This document shows, piece by piece, positions 25,476 through 34,015 of a stretch of 64,000 nucleotides of DNA. The position numbers and the translations under genes are program-made. The notes under the pieces are model-generated. The model searched no databases and was not told the DNA's origin. It saw only the letters and a list, made by a program, of their open reading frames with translations. This DNA is from Salmonirosea aquatica. GTDB lineage: Bacteria; Bacteroidota; Bacteroidia; Cytophagales; Spirosomataceae. The DNA is taken from assembly GCF_009296315.1 (NCBI RefSeq), contig NZ_WHLY01000002.1, positions 248,001 through 312,000 of the forward strand. The letters are read 5' to 3'. Numbering within the stretch: the first letter of the stretch is position 1; every line of letters begins with the position of its first letter.

Positions 25476-26624
25476 TTAATTATTGTACACCAGCATCAGC
25501 CGCAAACCAGGTCCGGCAAACGTATTGACCAGCTCATTCTGCCGGATTCCAAGTTGATTGCGTGGATTATAAAAAGCCATAATGTAGGTCGTTATTTTGG
25601 GAAACTGATGCTGGAAATTGACAAATAGACTGGGGTCGCGGGTAGTCCAGTTATAGGTGCCCACCCACGACAGGTTGTCGAATAGTCCCAGCGGGTACGA
25701 CACGTTCATAGCCGTAATGCTGATCGGATCATTCCATTCCAGATTCTTCTCGCTGAAATTCAAAATTAGGTTTTCCAGGACCACATTCAACCCGTTACCG
25801 ATGCCAAAGGTGTAATCTGCCCCTACATTCAGCAAAGCCTGATTGGTGAGGAGGCCGAGGCTTCGGGCTTTGTGGACATAGGATGCTTCAAACCACAACC
25901 CGATGCCCAGATCCCACTTGCCGTCCAGGCCTATCCGGTTTTCCGGAATTTTATCTATAGGTTGTACTCCCGACAGATCCTGAGTATTGGCAGTCCGGTG
26001 GTGGTAGGATACCCCTATTTCGCCGCGGGGGGCTGGCAGTTGGACCCGGCCGCCGTATTCAGGTATACGTCGGTTGGTTTCCACCGCATCGAAACCCCGT
26101 GTTTTCTTATTTCCATACAGCCCCCATAGCCAGATATTGGCATTGTTGAGGAAATAGTAGCGCACCAATGCACCATATACTCCGTTGGTCAGTTGCAAAG
26201 GATCGCGGGGATCTATTTCGTTGAACCACTGCAGCGGTCTCAGCAAAGTAGCCGCACCAAAATCTATTTTCTGCAATCCCACCCGAAATTCAAATTGCCG
26301 CCGCGTATACCGCGCCCACAGCCGGTAGGGTGCTAACCTACCCCTGAATTGGACTGATTCGAAAGTATTGGATGAAAATGAACCCGCCACATTGGCTGAT
26401 GCCTCGAAGTCAATTCGCTGCGCCGTGGCGGAGTCCAGTTGAAAACCATAGCTGATTCGGGGGATATAGCGGACTCCCACAAACAAATCAAGTGCATTGT
26501 CCGGCGCATAGCTACCTACCCCCGATACCTGCCCGTCGAAATCCAGACTGTCCTGTCCTACCTGCGCCTGCACTGCACAAGTCCCCAGGAAAAGTAAAAT
26601 CCCGAACAGCAGGAAAGTTTTCAT
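25476..26624 (-). CDS. putative outer membrane porin-like protein of the ABC operon
   Basis: 382 residues. Signal peptide to about residue 20 (GTCAVQAQ). The remainder is a beta-barrel pattern with many alternating aromatic/charged strands (LWARYTRRQFEFRVGLQKIDFGAATLLRPLQWF, GEIGVSYHHRTA) and an N-terminal polar segment. It resembles DUF1302-like or alginate-export-like barrels only loosely. It starts 4 bp inside the TetR gene end (ATGA-type overlap) and precedes the ATPase, so it may be the outer membrane exit or entry site of the same lipid-handling system. Confidence 0.65.
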   Translation of the reverse strand: MKTFLLFGILLFLGTCAVQAQVGQDSLDFDGQVSGVGSYAPDNALDLFVGVRYIPRISYGFQLDSATAQRIDFEASANVAGSFSSNTFESVQFRGRLAPYRLWARYTRRQFEFRVGLQKIDFGAATLLRPLQWFNEIDPRDPLQLTNGVYGALVRYYFLNNANIWLWGLYGNKKTRGFDAVETNRRIPEYGGRVQLPAPRGEIGVSYHHRTANTQDLSGVQPIDKIPENRIGLDGKWDLGIGLWFEASYVHKARSLGLLTNQALLNVGADYTFGIGNGLNVVLENLILNFSEKNLEWNDPISITAMNVSYPLGLFDNLSWVGTYNWTTRDPSLFVNFQHQFPKITTYIMAFYNPRNQLGIRQNELVNTFAGPGLRLMLVYNN

Positions 26625-27232
26625 GGGGCGGTTTCGGGTGTGAGGATTCCGTAAAAGAAGAAATTGGTCAATTCCAGCGCCATTTCTTCTAAACTATCGT
26701 ACATATTCATAATGGCCGGATCCTGCATTTTTTGGTGCAAAGTATCCAGCATGGCCAGGATTAGCTCAATCCTGATTCCCGGTCTAATCCAGCCTTCTTT
26801 TTGGGCGGCCAACAAATCTCCGGCGTACTCGGTCATGAATTCTTGCCGGTGGGTTTCCATGACTTTCCGCAAACTTCCATCCCCGCTCTGGTAGATGTCC
26901 TTGATAAACTCATCCCCCATCGTATGAATCTCATTCCGATTCAATTCAATCAGTAGCCTGATTTTTTCAGGGAAGGGTACCTCACTATGCATGATTTCCC
27001 GGTACGCTGTCCGCCCCCGCTGGAACATGTCTTCCATGATTCGGACTGCCAGCTCGGTTTTGTTTTCAAAATTGCGGTAAAAGGTCATCTTGCTCAGCTT
27101 GGCGGCTTCGCATATTTCATCGACTGTAATCCGCCTGATGCCGTGGCGGTACATCAACTCACGGGCGGCTTCAAAGATCAGCTGATAACTTTTGGATTTG
27201 GAATCAAGATATGTGATACTTTCTGATTTCAT
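26621..27232 (-). CDS. TetR/AcrR-family regulator
   Basis: 203 residues. The N-terminal helix-turn-helix reads HGIRRITVDEICEAAKLSKMTFYRNFENKTEL (about 30-61), the classic TetR DNA-binding domain. The C-terminal ligand domain is helical and of normal length. It is the first gene of the ABC operon and overlaps the outer membrane protein gene by 4 bp. It probably represses its own operon; the inverted repeat just upstream (27233-27269) is a candidate site. The inducer is unknown. Confidence 0.87.
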   Translation of the reverse strand: MKSESITYLDSKSKSYQLIFEAARELMYRHGIRRITVDEICEAAKLSKMTFYRNFENKTELAVRIMEDMFQRGRTAYREIMHSEVPFPEKIRLLIELNRNEIHTMGDEFIKDIYQSGDGSLRKVMETHRQEFMTEYAGDLLAAQKEGWIRPGIRIELILAMLDTLHQKMQDPAIMNMYDSLEEMALELTNFFFYGILTPETAP

Positions 27233-27269
27233 TGTTACTAATTTTTAATAAATCTATAAAAAAGTAACA
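27233..27269. promoter_or_regulatory. spaced inverted repeat before the tetR gene, possible operator
   Basis: TGTTACT (27233-27239) and AGTAACA (27263-27269) are perfectly complementary with a 23-bp AT-rich spacer. On the minus strand a weak promoter (TTG, 19 bp, TAATGTTA) overlaps the distal half-site. The spacing is longer than in usual TetR operators, so confidence is low. Confidence 0.3.
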
Positions 27270-27420
27270 TTATAATTTATATTTTTTTATCCAACGGATT
27301 TTATCCAGGAAGAACGGTACCCTTTGATCTACAATCTAACAATAGAATACTATTTTCAATACACTGATTATAAGAGCATTAAAATTATTATTAATTCCCT
27401 TAAACAGGTACCTTGACATA

Positions 27421-27464
27421 ACTCCGCCCTGGCAGCACGGATTTCCGTGAGACTAGGGCGGGGT
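27421..27464. repeat. stacked hairpin after the RND operon
   Basis: An outer stem (27421-27430 with 27455-27464, one G-U pair) and an inner stem (CACGGA 27436-27441 with 27444-27449) lie 31 bp after the pump gene stop. No T run follows on either strand. Probable mRNA 3'-end structure for the leftward operon. Confidence 0.4.
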
Positions 27465-27494
27465 TGTTATACCGTGAAAGGTAAGCGAAGTAAA

Positions 27495-30400
27495 TCAGGC
27501 AAGTGCCTCTTGCATCGGGTGCTTTTCTACTTTCCGTTGTTTCCGGGCAGCCAGCTTCTCCTTGATTACATCGACCGCCAGGTACCCCACGGGCACGATG
27601 ATCAGCGTCAGGAGCATGGAACTGGTCAAGCCACCGATCAGTACCCAGGCCAAACCGTTTTTCCACTCGGAGCCCGCGCCGGAAGCAATGGCAATGGGAA
27701 TCATGGCAATGACCATCGCGATAGTCGTCATCAGGATCGGGCGGAAGCGGGCCATGGTACCTTCGATCAGTGCTTCGTAGGAGCTTTTCCCTTCGGCTTT
27801 AAGGTGATTTACAAAGTCCACAATCAGAATGGCGTTCTTGATCACCAGACCTACCAGCATAATCAAACCCAGCATGCCGAAGATACTCAGGTTGGTCATG
27901 GTCAACGCCAGGGCCAGGAAGGCGCCCGTCATGGCCACCGGTACCGACAGCATCACCACCAGCGGATAAATGTAGTTGTCGTACAGCGCCACCATGATCA
28001 GGTACACCAGCACGATGGAAGCCAGCAGGGCGGTCAACAAACTACCAAATGCTTCCGCCTGGTTTTTGACATCACCGGCGGCGGAGATGTATACCCCTCT
28101 GGGCAGCGACATGGCATCTATTTTAGCCTGAATCTCCTGCCCTACCGTACCCACCGGACGGCCCACCACCTGCGACTGCACCGTTACGGTAGGTACTTTG
28201 TCCTTCCGTTCCAGTTTGGAAGGTCCCGATGAGGAAACTACGTTGGCAAACTGGTTGAGTTTGATCAACTCGCCCCGGGTATTCTGGAAGGTGAGGTTAC
28301 GGATATCGTCGATATTCTGACGGTCGAATTCGTCGAGTTGTACCTTGATCGGGTATTCGTCGTCGCCCTGCAACAGCTTGCTTTGGTCGTTACCCGTAAA
28401 GGCATTTTGCATGGTACTTCCTACCACATCCAGCGAAAGCCCCAGTTCGGCTAGTTTCTGGCGGTCAATCTGCACGGCAATTTCGGGGTTCCCACCTTCA
28501 ACGGAAGCTTTGACCTCGGAAGTACCTGGGATGGATTTCACGACTTCTTTAAGTTGTTCACTGATCGCCAGAATTGTGTCCAGATCGGCACCTTGAATCT
28601 GGAACTGAATGGGGGCCGTACCGGCACCACTCACCATGCTCACGGGAGCGGCCGTAAACTTGGCACCCGGCAGCGTTTCCTGCAATTCGCGCTTGACCTT
28701 AGCCGCGTACTCGTTACTCGTCATACCGCGCTGCTCGGCGGGTACCAGCTTGACATTCAACGTAGAAAGGTACGGATTACCGCCCGTGGCGATATTACCA
28801 CCATCCGATGCTCCCACCGTGGTGAAAACATTTGTTACCATCGGATCGCTCAGCAGCTTCTGCTCTACCTGCTGGGTGAGGAAATTGGTTTGTTCCAGTG
28901 GGGTTTCTTTGGGTAGTTCTGCTTTAATCTGGAACTCACCGTTATCGCCGCCCGACACGAACTCAAACCCGATGAAGCCACCACCGATCAGGCCAAAAGA
29001 AGCAACTACCAGCGCCATGATGGCAGTGAAGGCAATACGCTTGTGGCGCAGTGACCAATCCAGTATATCCCGATAGAAATTCTGAAAACCCTGGATCAGA
29101 TTTTCAAACCAGATCAGCGGGCGATCGAGCACGTTCTTCTTGTTCAGGTGTGACAACTTGGTAAAGCGGCTCGACAACCATGGCGTCAGCGTGAACGATA
29201 CCAGCCAGCTGATCAGCGTAGCCGCAACTACCGTGATGGAAAACTGAAAGAGCAAGTCGGATACTACCCCGGTAACAAAGGTAATGGGCAGGAACACCGC
29301 CACAATCACCAGCGTGATGGACGTTACCGAGATCCCGATTTCTTTCCAGGTATCGATAGCGGCCTGTCGGGCAGTTTTGCCCTGCTCCATGTACATGTGG
29401 ATATTTTCAAGTACCACGATGCTATCGTCTACCAGAATACCAACTACCAGCGACAACGCCAGCAAAGTCATCAGGTTCAGCGAGAAACCCAGCAGCGCCA
29501 TCACCGCAAAAGTAGAGACAATGGATACCGGAATGGCGACCATGACGATGACCGCATTGCGGATATTATGCAAAAAGAAAAGCATGATAAACGCCACCAG
29601 CACAATGGCGATCATGAGGTCATGAATCACCGAATTGGCTGCTTCCAGCGTAAAGTCGGCGCTGTCGTTCGCGATGGTAAAATTCAGATTTTCGGCTTCG
29701 TAGCGCTTTTCCAGATCGACCATCGTCTTTTTCACTTCTTCGCTGATACCCACCGTGTTGCCATCGCTGGTTTTGGTGATCAGTACCCCAAGGGACGTTT
29801 TGCCATTGATACGCGTCAGGCTACTCGCCTCTTCTTTCGAGTCAAACAGTTCGGCGACGTCTTTCAGGTACACCTGACTGCCATCGGGATTGGTAGTTAC
29901 GACAAGATTGGACAACTCATCGATGCTGCTGAATTTTCCGCTCAACCGGACAAGTACGTCCTGCTCAGTATTTTTTAGGCTACCCGTCGGGAAGTTCAGG
30001 TTAGCGCGGGCAATGGCGTTTGAAATCTGCAGAATCGAGATGTTGTAGTAGCGGAGCTTGTCATTGTTGACGTTGATCTTGATCTCCCGGTTTTCTCCGC
30101 CCACTACATTCACCTGCGCTACGCCTTCGATCCGGGCGAGCTCGGGCTGAATGGTTTTTTCAAACAGATTGGTAAACTGAGTTTCGTCCATATCTGAGGA
30201 GGCCCCAATCCGCATGATGGGTAGTTCGTCGATGGAGAATTTTCCCAGGCTGGGGTCCTTCACATCGTCGGGCAGCGTGGACTTGATACTGTTCACCTTC
30301 CGTTGGGCGTCCTGCAAGGCCATATCAACATCCGTACCGTAAACCATCGTAGCGATGACGATGGATACGCCTTCCTGCGAAATAGCCTGGGTACTTTCCA

Positions 30401-30629
30401 GATTTCCGAGCGTTGAAATGGCATTTTCTACCTTCTTCGAAACGGCAGTTTCCACTTCGGAGGGAGCCGCGCCAGGATAAACAGTGGTGATGGTCAGGAC
30501 AGGCGAACTGATTTTGGGTAATAATTCGTAGGTCAGCAGGCTGTATCCCAGTAACCCCAGCAGCACAAGGGCGCTGAAAAGCACGACAACCAGCGTGGGT
30601 CTATTGACAGATACTTTGGTAATACTCAT
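27495..30629 (-). CDS. RND efflux pump, inner membrane transporter (AcrB/HAE1-like)
   Basis: 1044 residues, a normal RND length. The first helix (VVVLFSALVLLGLLGYSLL) is followed by a periplasmic porter/docking domain, central helices with the proton-relay pair in VGILVDDSIVVLENIH, then a second periplasmic half starting near ESRFV-like FIGGGFIGFEF and final helices with GMLGLIMLVGLVIKNAILIVDFVNH. It exports drugs, dyes or other small molecules using the proton gradient, with the adaptor (30802) and TolC-like channel (31933). The gene is 172 bp downstream of the adaptor, an unusually long gap within the operon. No metal-efflux-specific Met cluster was noted, so a HAE1-type drug pump is preferred over CusA. 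Confidence 0.92.
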   Translation of the reverse strand: MSITKVSVNRPTLVVVLFSALVLLGLLGYSLLTYELLPKISSPVLTITTVYPGAAPSEVETAVSKKVENAISTLGNLESTQAISQEGVSIVIATMVYGTDVDMALQDAQRKVNSIKSTLPDDVKDPSLGKFSIDELPIMRIGASSDMDETQFTNLFEKTIQPELARIEGVAQVNVVGGENREIKINVNNDKLRYYNISILQISNAIARANLNFPTGSLKNTEQDVLVRLSGKFSSIDELSNLVVTTNPDGSQVYLKDVAELFDSKEEASSLTRINGKTSLGVLITKTSDGNTVGISEEVKKTMVDLEKRYEAENLNFTIANDSADFTLEAANSVIHDLMIAIVLVAFIMLFFLHNIRNAVIVMVAIPVSIVSTFAVMALLGFSLNLMTLLALSLVVGILVDDSIVVLENIHMYMEQGKTARQAAIDTWKEIGISVTSITLVIVAVFLPITFVTGVVSDLLFQFSITVVAATLISWLVSFTLTPWLSSRFTKLSHLNKKNVLDRPLIWFENLIQGFQNFYRDILDWSLRHKRIAFTAIMALVVASFGLIGGGFIGFEFVSGGDNGEFQIKAELPKETPLEQTNFLTQQVEQKLLSDPMVTNVFTTVGASDGGNIATGGNPYLSTLNVKLVPAEQRGMTSNEYAAKVKRELQETLPGAKFTAAPVSMVSGAGTAPIQFQIQGADLDTILAISEQLKEVVKSIPGTSEVKASVEGGNPEIAVQIDRQKLAELGLSLDVVGSTMQNAFTGNDQSKLLQGDDEYPIKVQLDEFDRQNIDDIRNLTFQNTRGELIKLNQFANVVSSSGPSKLERKDKVPTVTVQSQVVGRPVGTVGQEIQAKIDAMSLPRGVYISAAGDVKNQAEAFGSLLTALLASIVLVYLIMVALYDNYIYPLVVMLSVPVAMTGAFLALALTMTNLSIFGMLGLIMLVGLVIKNAILIVDFVNHLKAEGKSSYEALIEGTMARFRPILMTTIAMVIAMIPIAIASGAGSEWKNGLAWVLIGGLTSSMLLTLIIVPVGYLAVDVIKEKLAARKQRKVEKHPMQEALA

Positions 30630-30801
30630 GATTATTTAGTTGACAGTTGAAGATGGACAGTTGACAGTTATTTATTTATCGCTCTGGCAATCAGCAACTG
30701 ATGATTATTAAAATTGAATTTAGATCGGAATAAGTATGCTGAGTTGTGATAATGAAAACTTTATCCCGCTACGTGCGAACTTTCCATTATCAACTCTCAA
30801 C

Positions 30802-31896
30802 TCATTCTACTACCCGCACGGTCTGGCCTTCCTGTAAGTTGATTTGGCCCGTCGTGATTACTTTCTCATTTGGCTTCAGACCATTTAGTACAATCACGTC
30901 CTCACCGGAAGCATTCTGTACTTCCACGTTGCGGAGCGCCACCTGATTATTTGCGCCCAGCACAAATACCTGCGCATCTTTGATGCTACCCACGATGGCT
31001 TTGCGCGGAATGAACAATTTTTCACCCTGGTCAGCCGATTGGGCATCCAGTGCAGCGGTACCAAACATGCCCGCTTTCAGTGAATAAGCGTTATTATTTT
31101 TCACTTCTACCTCCACATCGTATTTGCGACCGGCATCGGCTTGTACGCTGATAAGCGTCACGTTGCCCTTGAAGGTATGGTCGGGATACACATCGGTCTG
31201 GATGCTGACGGGTTGGCCTTTTTTCAGTTTGATTACATCCTCCTCCGGTACTTTCAGCACCATTTTCAGACTGGAAATATCGACCACGCTACCCAGCTGC
31301 ATGCCCATGGTGGCAAAACTACCCTGCTCCACTTTCACCTCGCCGATGATGCCCGACATAGGCGAATGCACCACCGTATATTTCATTTGCTGCTGAATGC
31401 TGGTCAGACTTGCCCGGGCATTTTCTACATTCAAGGCTACATCTTCGTATTGTTTTTGGCTGATGGCACCGGCTTCCACGAGCCTTTCGTAGCGTTCTTT
31501 GTTTTTCACCGCATTATTGTACGATGCTGTAGCCGTAGCCAGGTTGGACTGAATAGCCGTGGGATCGATGCGGGCAACTACCATACCTCGGCTCACGGAT
31601 TGTCCTTCCCTAATATTCAGTTGGGTAATGGAGCCCTGCGCCTCCGCGATCAGAGGCAGGGTTTTGCGGGCTTCGAACGATCCGGTGAAGCGCAGGCTTT
31701 TGTCGAGGTTTTTCAGCTGCGCACTGGCTACTTTTACCGGCATGGCGGTGATCCCCTTTGGCACAGCCTCCGAGCGTTCGTTGATTTCTTTCTTGTTGGC
31801 GTACAACCGGAAGCCGATAAAACTAACCAGCAGCACGAGCGTACCAATAACTACCAGGTTCCGGGTTTGAGATTTTTTCTGTGATGCAGTTTTCAT
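30802..31896 (-). CDS. RND efflux periplasmic adaptor (membrane fusion protein)
   Basis: 364 residues. An N-terminal anchor helix (about 12-30, LVVIGTLVLLVSFIGFRLY) is followed by the lipoyl half-motif GSFEARKTLPLIAEAQGSI, a coiled-coil hairpin (about 105-170) and the second lipoyl half YTVVHSPMSGIIGEVKVEQGSF, then beta-barrel and membrane-proximal domains with LFIPRKAIVGSIKDAQVFVL. It connects the pump at 27495 with the TolC-like protein at 31933. It is anchored by a helix rather than by a lipid, since no lipobox Cys is present. Confidence 0.9.
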   Translation of the reverse strand: MKTASQKKSQTRNLVVIGTLVLLVSFIGFRLYANKKEINERSEAVPKGITAMPVKVASAQLKNLDKSLRFTGSFEARKTLPLIAEAQGSITQLNIREGQSVSRGMVVARIDPTAIQSNLATATASYNNAVKNKERYERLVEAGAISQKQYEDVALNVENARASLTSIQQQMKYTVVHSPMSGIIGEVKVEQGSFATMGMQLGSVVDISSLKMVLKVPEEDVIKLKKGQPVSIQTDVYPDHTFKGNVTLISVQADAGRKYDVEVEVKNNNAYSLKAGMFGTAALDAQSADQGEKLFIPRKAIVGSIKDAQVFVLGANNQVALRNVEVQNASGEDVIVLNGLKPNEKVITTGQINLQEGQTVRVVE

Positions 31897-31932
31897 TTTT
31901 ATGATTGTTTTTGATAGGGTACTTGGTTGAAT

Positions 31933-33294
31933 TTAGTTTTGCAGGGGAAGGGCCTGTTTGATAATCTGGGTGAGTTGTCCGCTACTTTGCATCAAGTCTA
32001 GCTCGGCCAGGTTGATCTGCAGCATGGCGGTCAGGTATTGGTTCTGAGCTTCTTTCAAGCCATTCTCAGCATTGATCAACTCCGATAACGGTGATATACC
32101 CTCGGTATAGGATAGCTTGGCCACGTTGTAGAGTTGTTCGGCCAGCTTCATATTCTCCTGCTGGGCCTGAAGTACCTTCCGGTTCTGCTGCACATTGTTG
32201 CGGGCGTTCACGAACTGGTTTTCTACATTCCGCATGAGGTACTTGCGGTTGAGTTCCAGCTGATGTACTTTGTATTGGCTTTGGGTAATCTTACTTTTCT
32301 TGGCAAATCCGTCAAAAACCGGGATGCTCAGCCGCAGGCCGTACAAGCCGGAGGGAAAACCCTTCGTAGCTGAGCTGTTAAATAGTTCGTTGGTTTGTGA
32401 CTGGTAACCAAAGTTGGCAATCAGCGAGAGCGAGGGTAGGTAGCCCGCCCGGATGCTGGCCGTGTTCAGGTCCTGCAATTTGCGCTGGTAGTCTACCAAA
32501 GCCAGGTCGATGTTGGCATCCAGGTTCAGTTCCTGCGAAACTGCAATCGGCTCAGTCCCAATATCCGTAATGGCAATGGCTTGTTCGCTGTCCACATTCA
32601 TCAGCGTTTTCAGATTATTGAGCAACTGAACCCGGCTGTTGGCAACATTGGAAAGCTGAGTAGTCAGGTTCGTGTAGCTCACTTTCAGTTGGTCCACATC
32701 CACTTTTTTGACAATACCTTCTTTGAACTGAGCGCTGGTTATATCGATCAGGCGCTGAGTCCGGTCCAGATTGCTTTCTACCAATTCGGTCTGTTTTTCA
32801 ACCATTTGCAGTTGCATGTACAGGTTGATGACATTGTAAATCAGATCTTCCTTGCTTTTGAAGGTCTGCAATTCATACAGTCCCTGACTGGCCCTGGCGG
32901 CTTTCAAACCAATGTTGAGTGCCGGGTTGAACAAAGTTTGTGACACCTGTGCGTTTGCGCCTATCTGATAGCGGGTACCAAACTTGACGGCAATCGACTC
33001 ACCCGGCCTTCCGAATACTTCACCGGGTAAAATCTGCGAAGCCCGCAGAAAATTATCCGTGTAGGAAGCGTCTGCATTCACCTGGGGCAAGGCTGAGGCT
33101 TTCACTTCTTTCACCTTAGCCAAGTTGATTTCTTCGTCCAGTTGTACACTTTGTAGTTGAGGATTCTGCCTGATCGCCAGATTCACCGCTTCTACGAGTG
33201 ATAGCCGCAACGTGTCGGTAGTTTGCGCGAAGACGGTGCTGGTCAGGAGCAAGAACATTCCTGCAATGCCTGCTTTTCTGATTTCTTTATTCAT
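31933..33294 (-). CDS. TolC-family outer membrane efflux protein
   Basis: 453 residues. Signal peptide to about residue 23 (STVFAQ). The two internal repeats of the outer membrane efflux family are visible: LSLVEAVNLAIRQNPQLQ at the start and the second helix pair near RNVENQFVNARNNVQQNRKVLQAQQENMKLAEQLY, plus YTEGISPLSELINAENGLKEAQNQYLTA. It forms the trimeric outer membrane channel of the tripartite pump. It is the second gene after the GbsR regulator, and a copy of the candidate operator lies directly upstream. Confidence 0.9.
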   Translation of the reverse strand: MNKEIRKAGIAGMFLLLTSTVFAQTTDTLRLSLVEAVNLAIRQNPQLQSVQLDEEINLAKVKEVKASALPQVNADASYTDNFLRASQILPGEVFGRPGESIAVKFGTRYQIGANAQVSQTLFNPALNIGLKAARASQGLYELQTFKSKEDLIYNVINLYMQLQMVEKQTELVESNLDRTQRLIDITSAQFKEGIVKKVDVDQLKVSYTNLTTQLSNVANSRVQLLNNLKTLMNVDSEQAIAITDIGTEPIAVSQELNLDANIDLALVDYQRKLQDLNTASIRAGYLPSLSLIANFGYQSQTNELFNSSATKGFPSGLYGLRLSIPVFDGFAKKSKITQSQYKVHQLELNRKYLMRNVENQFVNARNNVQQNRKVLQAQQENMKLAEQLYNVAKLSYTEGISPLSELINAENGLKEAQNQYLTAMLQINLAELDLMQSSGQLTQIIKQALPLQN

Positions 33295-33315
33295 TTTGTT
33301 TTTAATTTATTAGTT

Positions 33316-33335
33316 AGTTCTAATTTCAAAGAACC
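33316..33335. promoter_or_regulatory. operator candidate in front of the tolC-like gene
   Basis: AGTTCT-N8-AGAACC, one mismatch from the perfect copy at 33873-33892 and with the same 8-bp spacing. It lies 22 bp upstream of the tolC-like ATG, between this gene and the regulator gene. Confidence 0.5.
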
Positions 33336-33352
33336 ATTTGAGGTAAATTTTT

Positions 33353-33829
33353 TTATTGGTACTTCATTTCAAACTTTTTGTGCAAATCGGGCAGCTCCTC
33401 GATCATGAAATGAAGGAAAGCAATAATTTTTTCCAGATTCGCATTGAACTCCACTGTTTCGGTCGGACGCTGATCCCTGATCTGTTGCAGAATATCGACA
33501 GCTATTTTCAAACCTTGGTTTTGCTCCTCCATATCCTCCTGCCAGCTTTTGATGCGGCTCCTGAAATACCGCTTCCGGTCTCCCAGCCGGGTGATGTACT
33601 CGATCCTGTTGGAGCTCAGGAGTTGGTTAATTGCCACACTGGCCGCACTTTTACTGATTTCGAGCGTTTCCCGGATCTCATCGAATGAAAGCTCGGGATT
33701 GTCACTTACCAGCAGCAAGGCCAGAATTTTGGCAACCGCTGGCTGCATGTTCCCTTTTTCGAACAGGACAGCCGCCTTTTCCAGCAATTCAATCTGGTTT
33801 TTCCGAAGATCTATCTTATTCTCGCTCAT
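33353..33829 (-). CDS. GbsR/MarR-family transcriptional regulator
   Basis: 158 residues from the ATG at 33829; a TTG 24 bp upstream would run into the promoter. The winged helix-turn-helix reads LSFDEIRETLEISKSAASVAINQLLSSNRIEYITRLGDRKRYFRS, matching GbsR-type MarR proteins of Bacteroidota, followed by a C-terminal dimerisation helix. It is the first gene of the tolC-adaptor-pump operon. A perfect palindrome overlaps its own promoter and a second copy precedes tolC, so it most likely represses the operon and itself. Confidence 0.88.
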   Translation of the reverse strand: MSENKIDLRKNQIELLEKAAVLFEKGNMQPAVAKILALLLVSDNPELSFDEIRETLEISKSAASVAINQLLSSNRIEYITRLGDRKRYFRSRIKSWQEDMEEQNQGLKIAVDILQQIRDQRPTETVEFNANLEKIIAFLHFMIEELPDLHKKFEMKYQ

Positions 33830-33851
33830 AGTTTTTGCCTTTTGATGGGAC

Positions 33852-33883
33852 AAAGGTAGTTAAGTTCTTTTAGTTCTGCAAAT
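33852..33883 (-). promoter_or_regulatory. Bacteroidota promoter of the gbsR-efflux operon
   Basis: On the minus strand, TTTG (33880-33883), a 20-bp spacer and TACCTTTG (33852-33859) match the Bacteroidota promoter consensus fully. It lies 22 bp before the ATG at 33829. The operator palindrome 33873-33892 covers the TTTG element, a position that would block sigma binding. Confidence 0.65.
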
Positions 33884-33892
33884 ACAGAACTA
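33873..33892. promoter_or_regulatory. perfect palindromic operator candidate of the GbsR regulator
   Basis: AGTTCT-N8-AGAACT; the symmetry extends to 33870-33895 as two perfect 10-bp arms around a 6-bp centre. It covers the -33 element of the regulator's promoter. An extra AGTTCT half-site lies just to its left (33864-33869). Confidence 0.6.
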
Positions 33893-33908
33893 AATTTATT
33901 TTATAATA

Positions 33909-33932
33909 GTCATTCCGGTCATTAGGAATGAC
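33909..33932. repeat. perfect inverted repeat upstream of the gbsR promoter
   Basis: GTCATTCC and GGAATGAC (8 bp each, 8-bp spacer) lie between the leftward DUF2911 gene end and the gbsR promoter. Could be the 3'-end hairpin of the DUF2911 transcript (no T run) or a further regulatory site. Confidence 0.4.
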
Positions 33933-34015
33933 CCAATGAATACGCTTATCTCCCTATGGCATTGGGGTACTCTCCGATTTTAAGGAGGCCTGGGGTACCT
34001 GGATCTGGCACCCCG

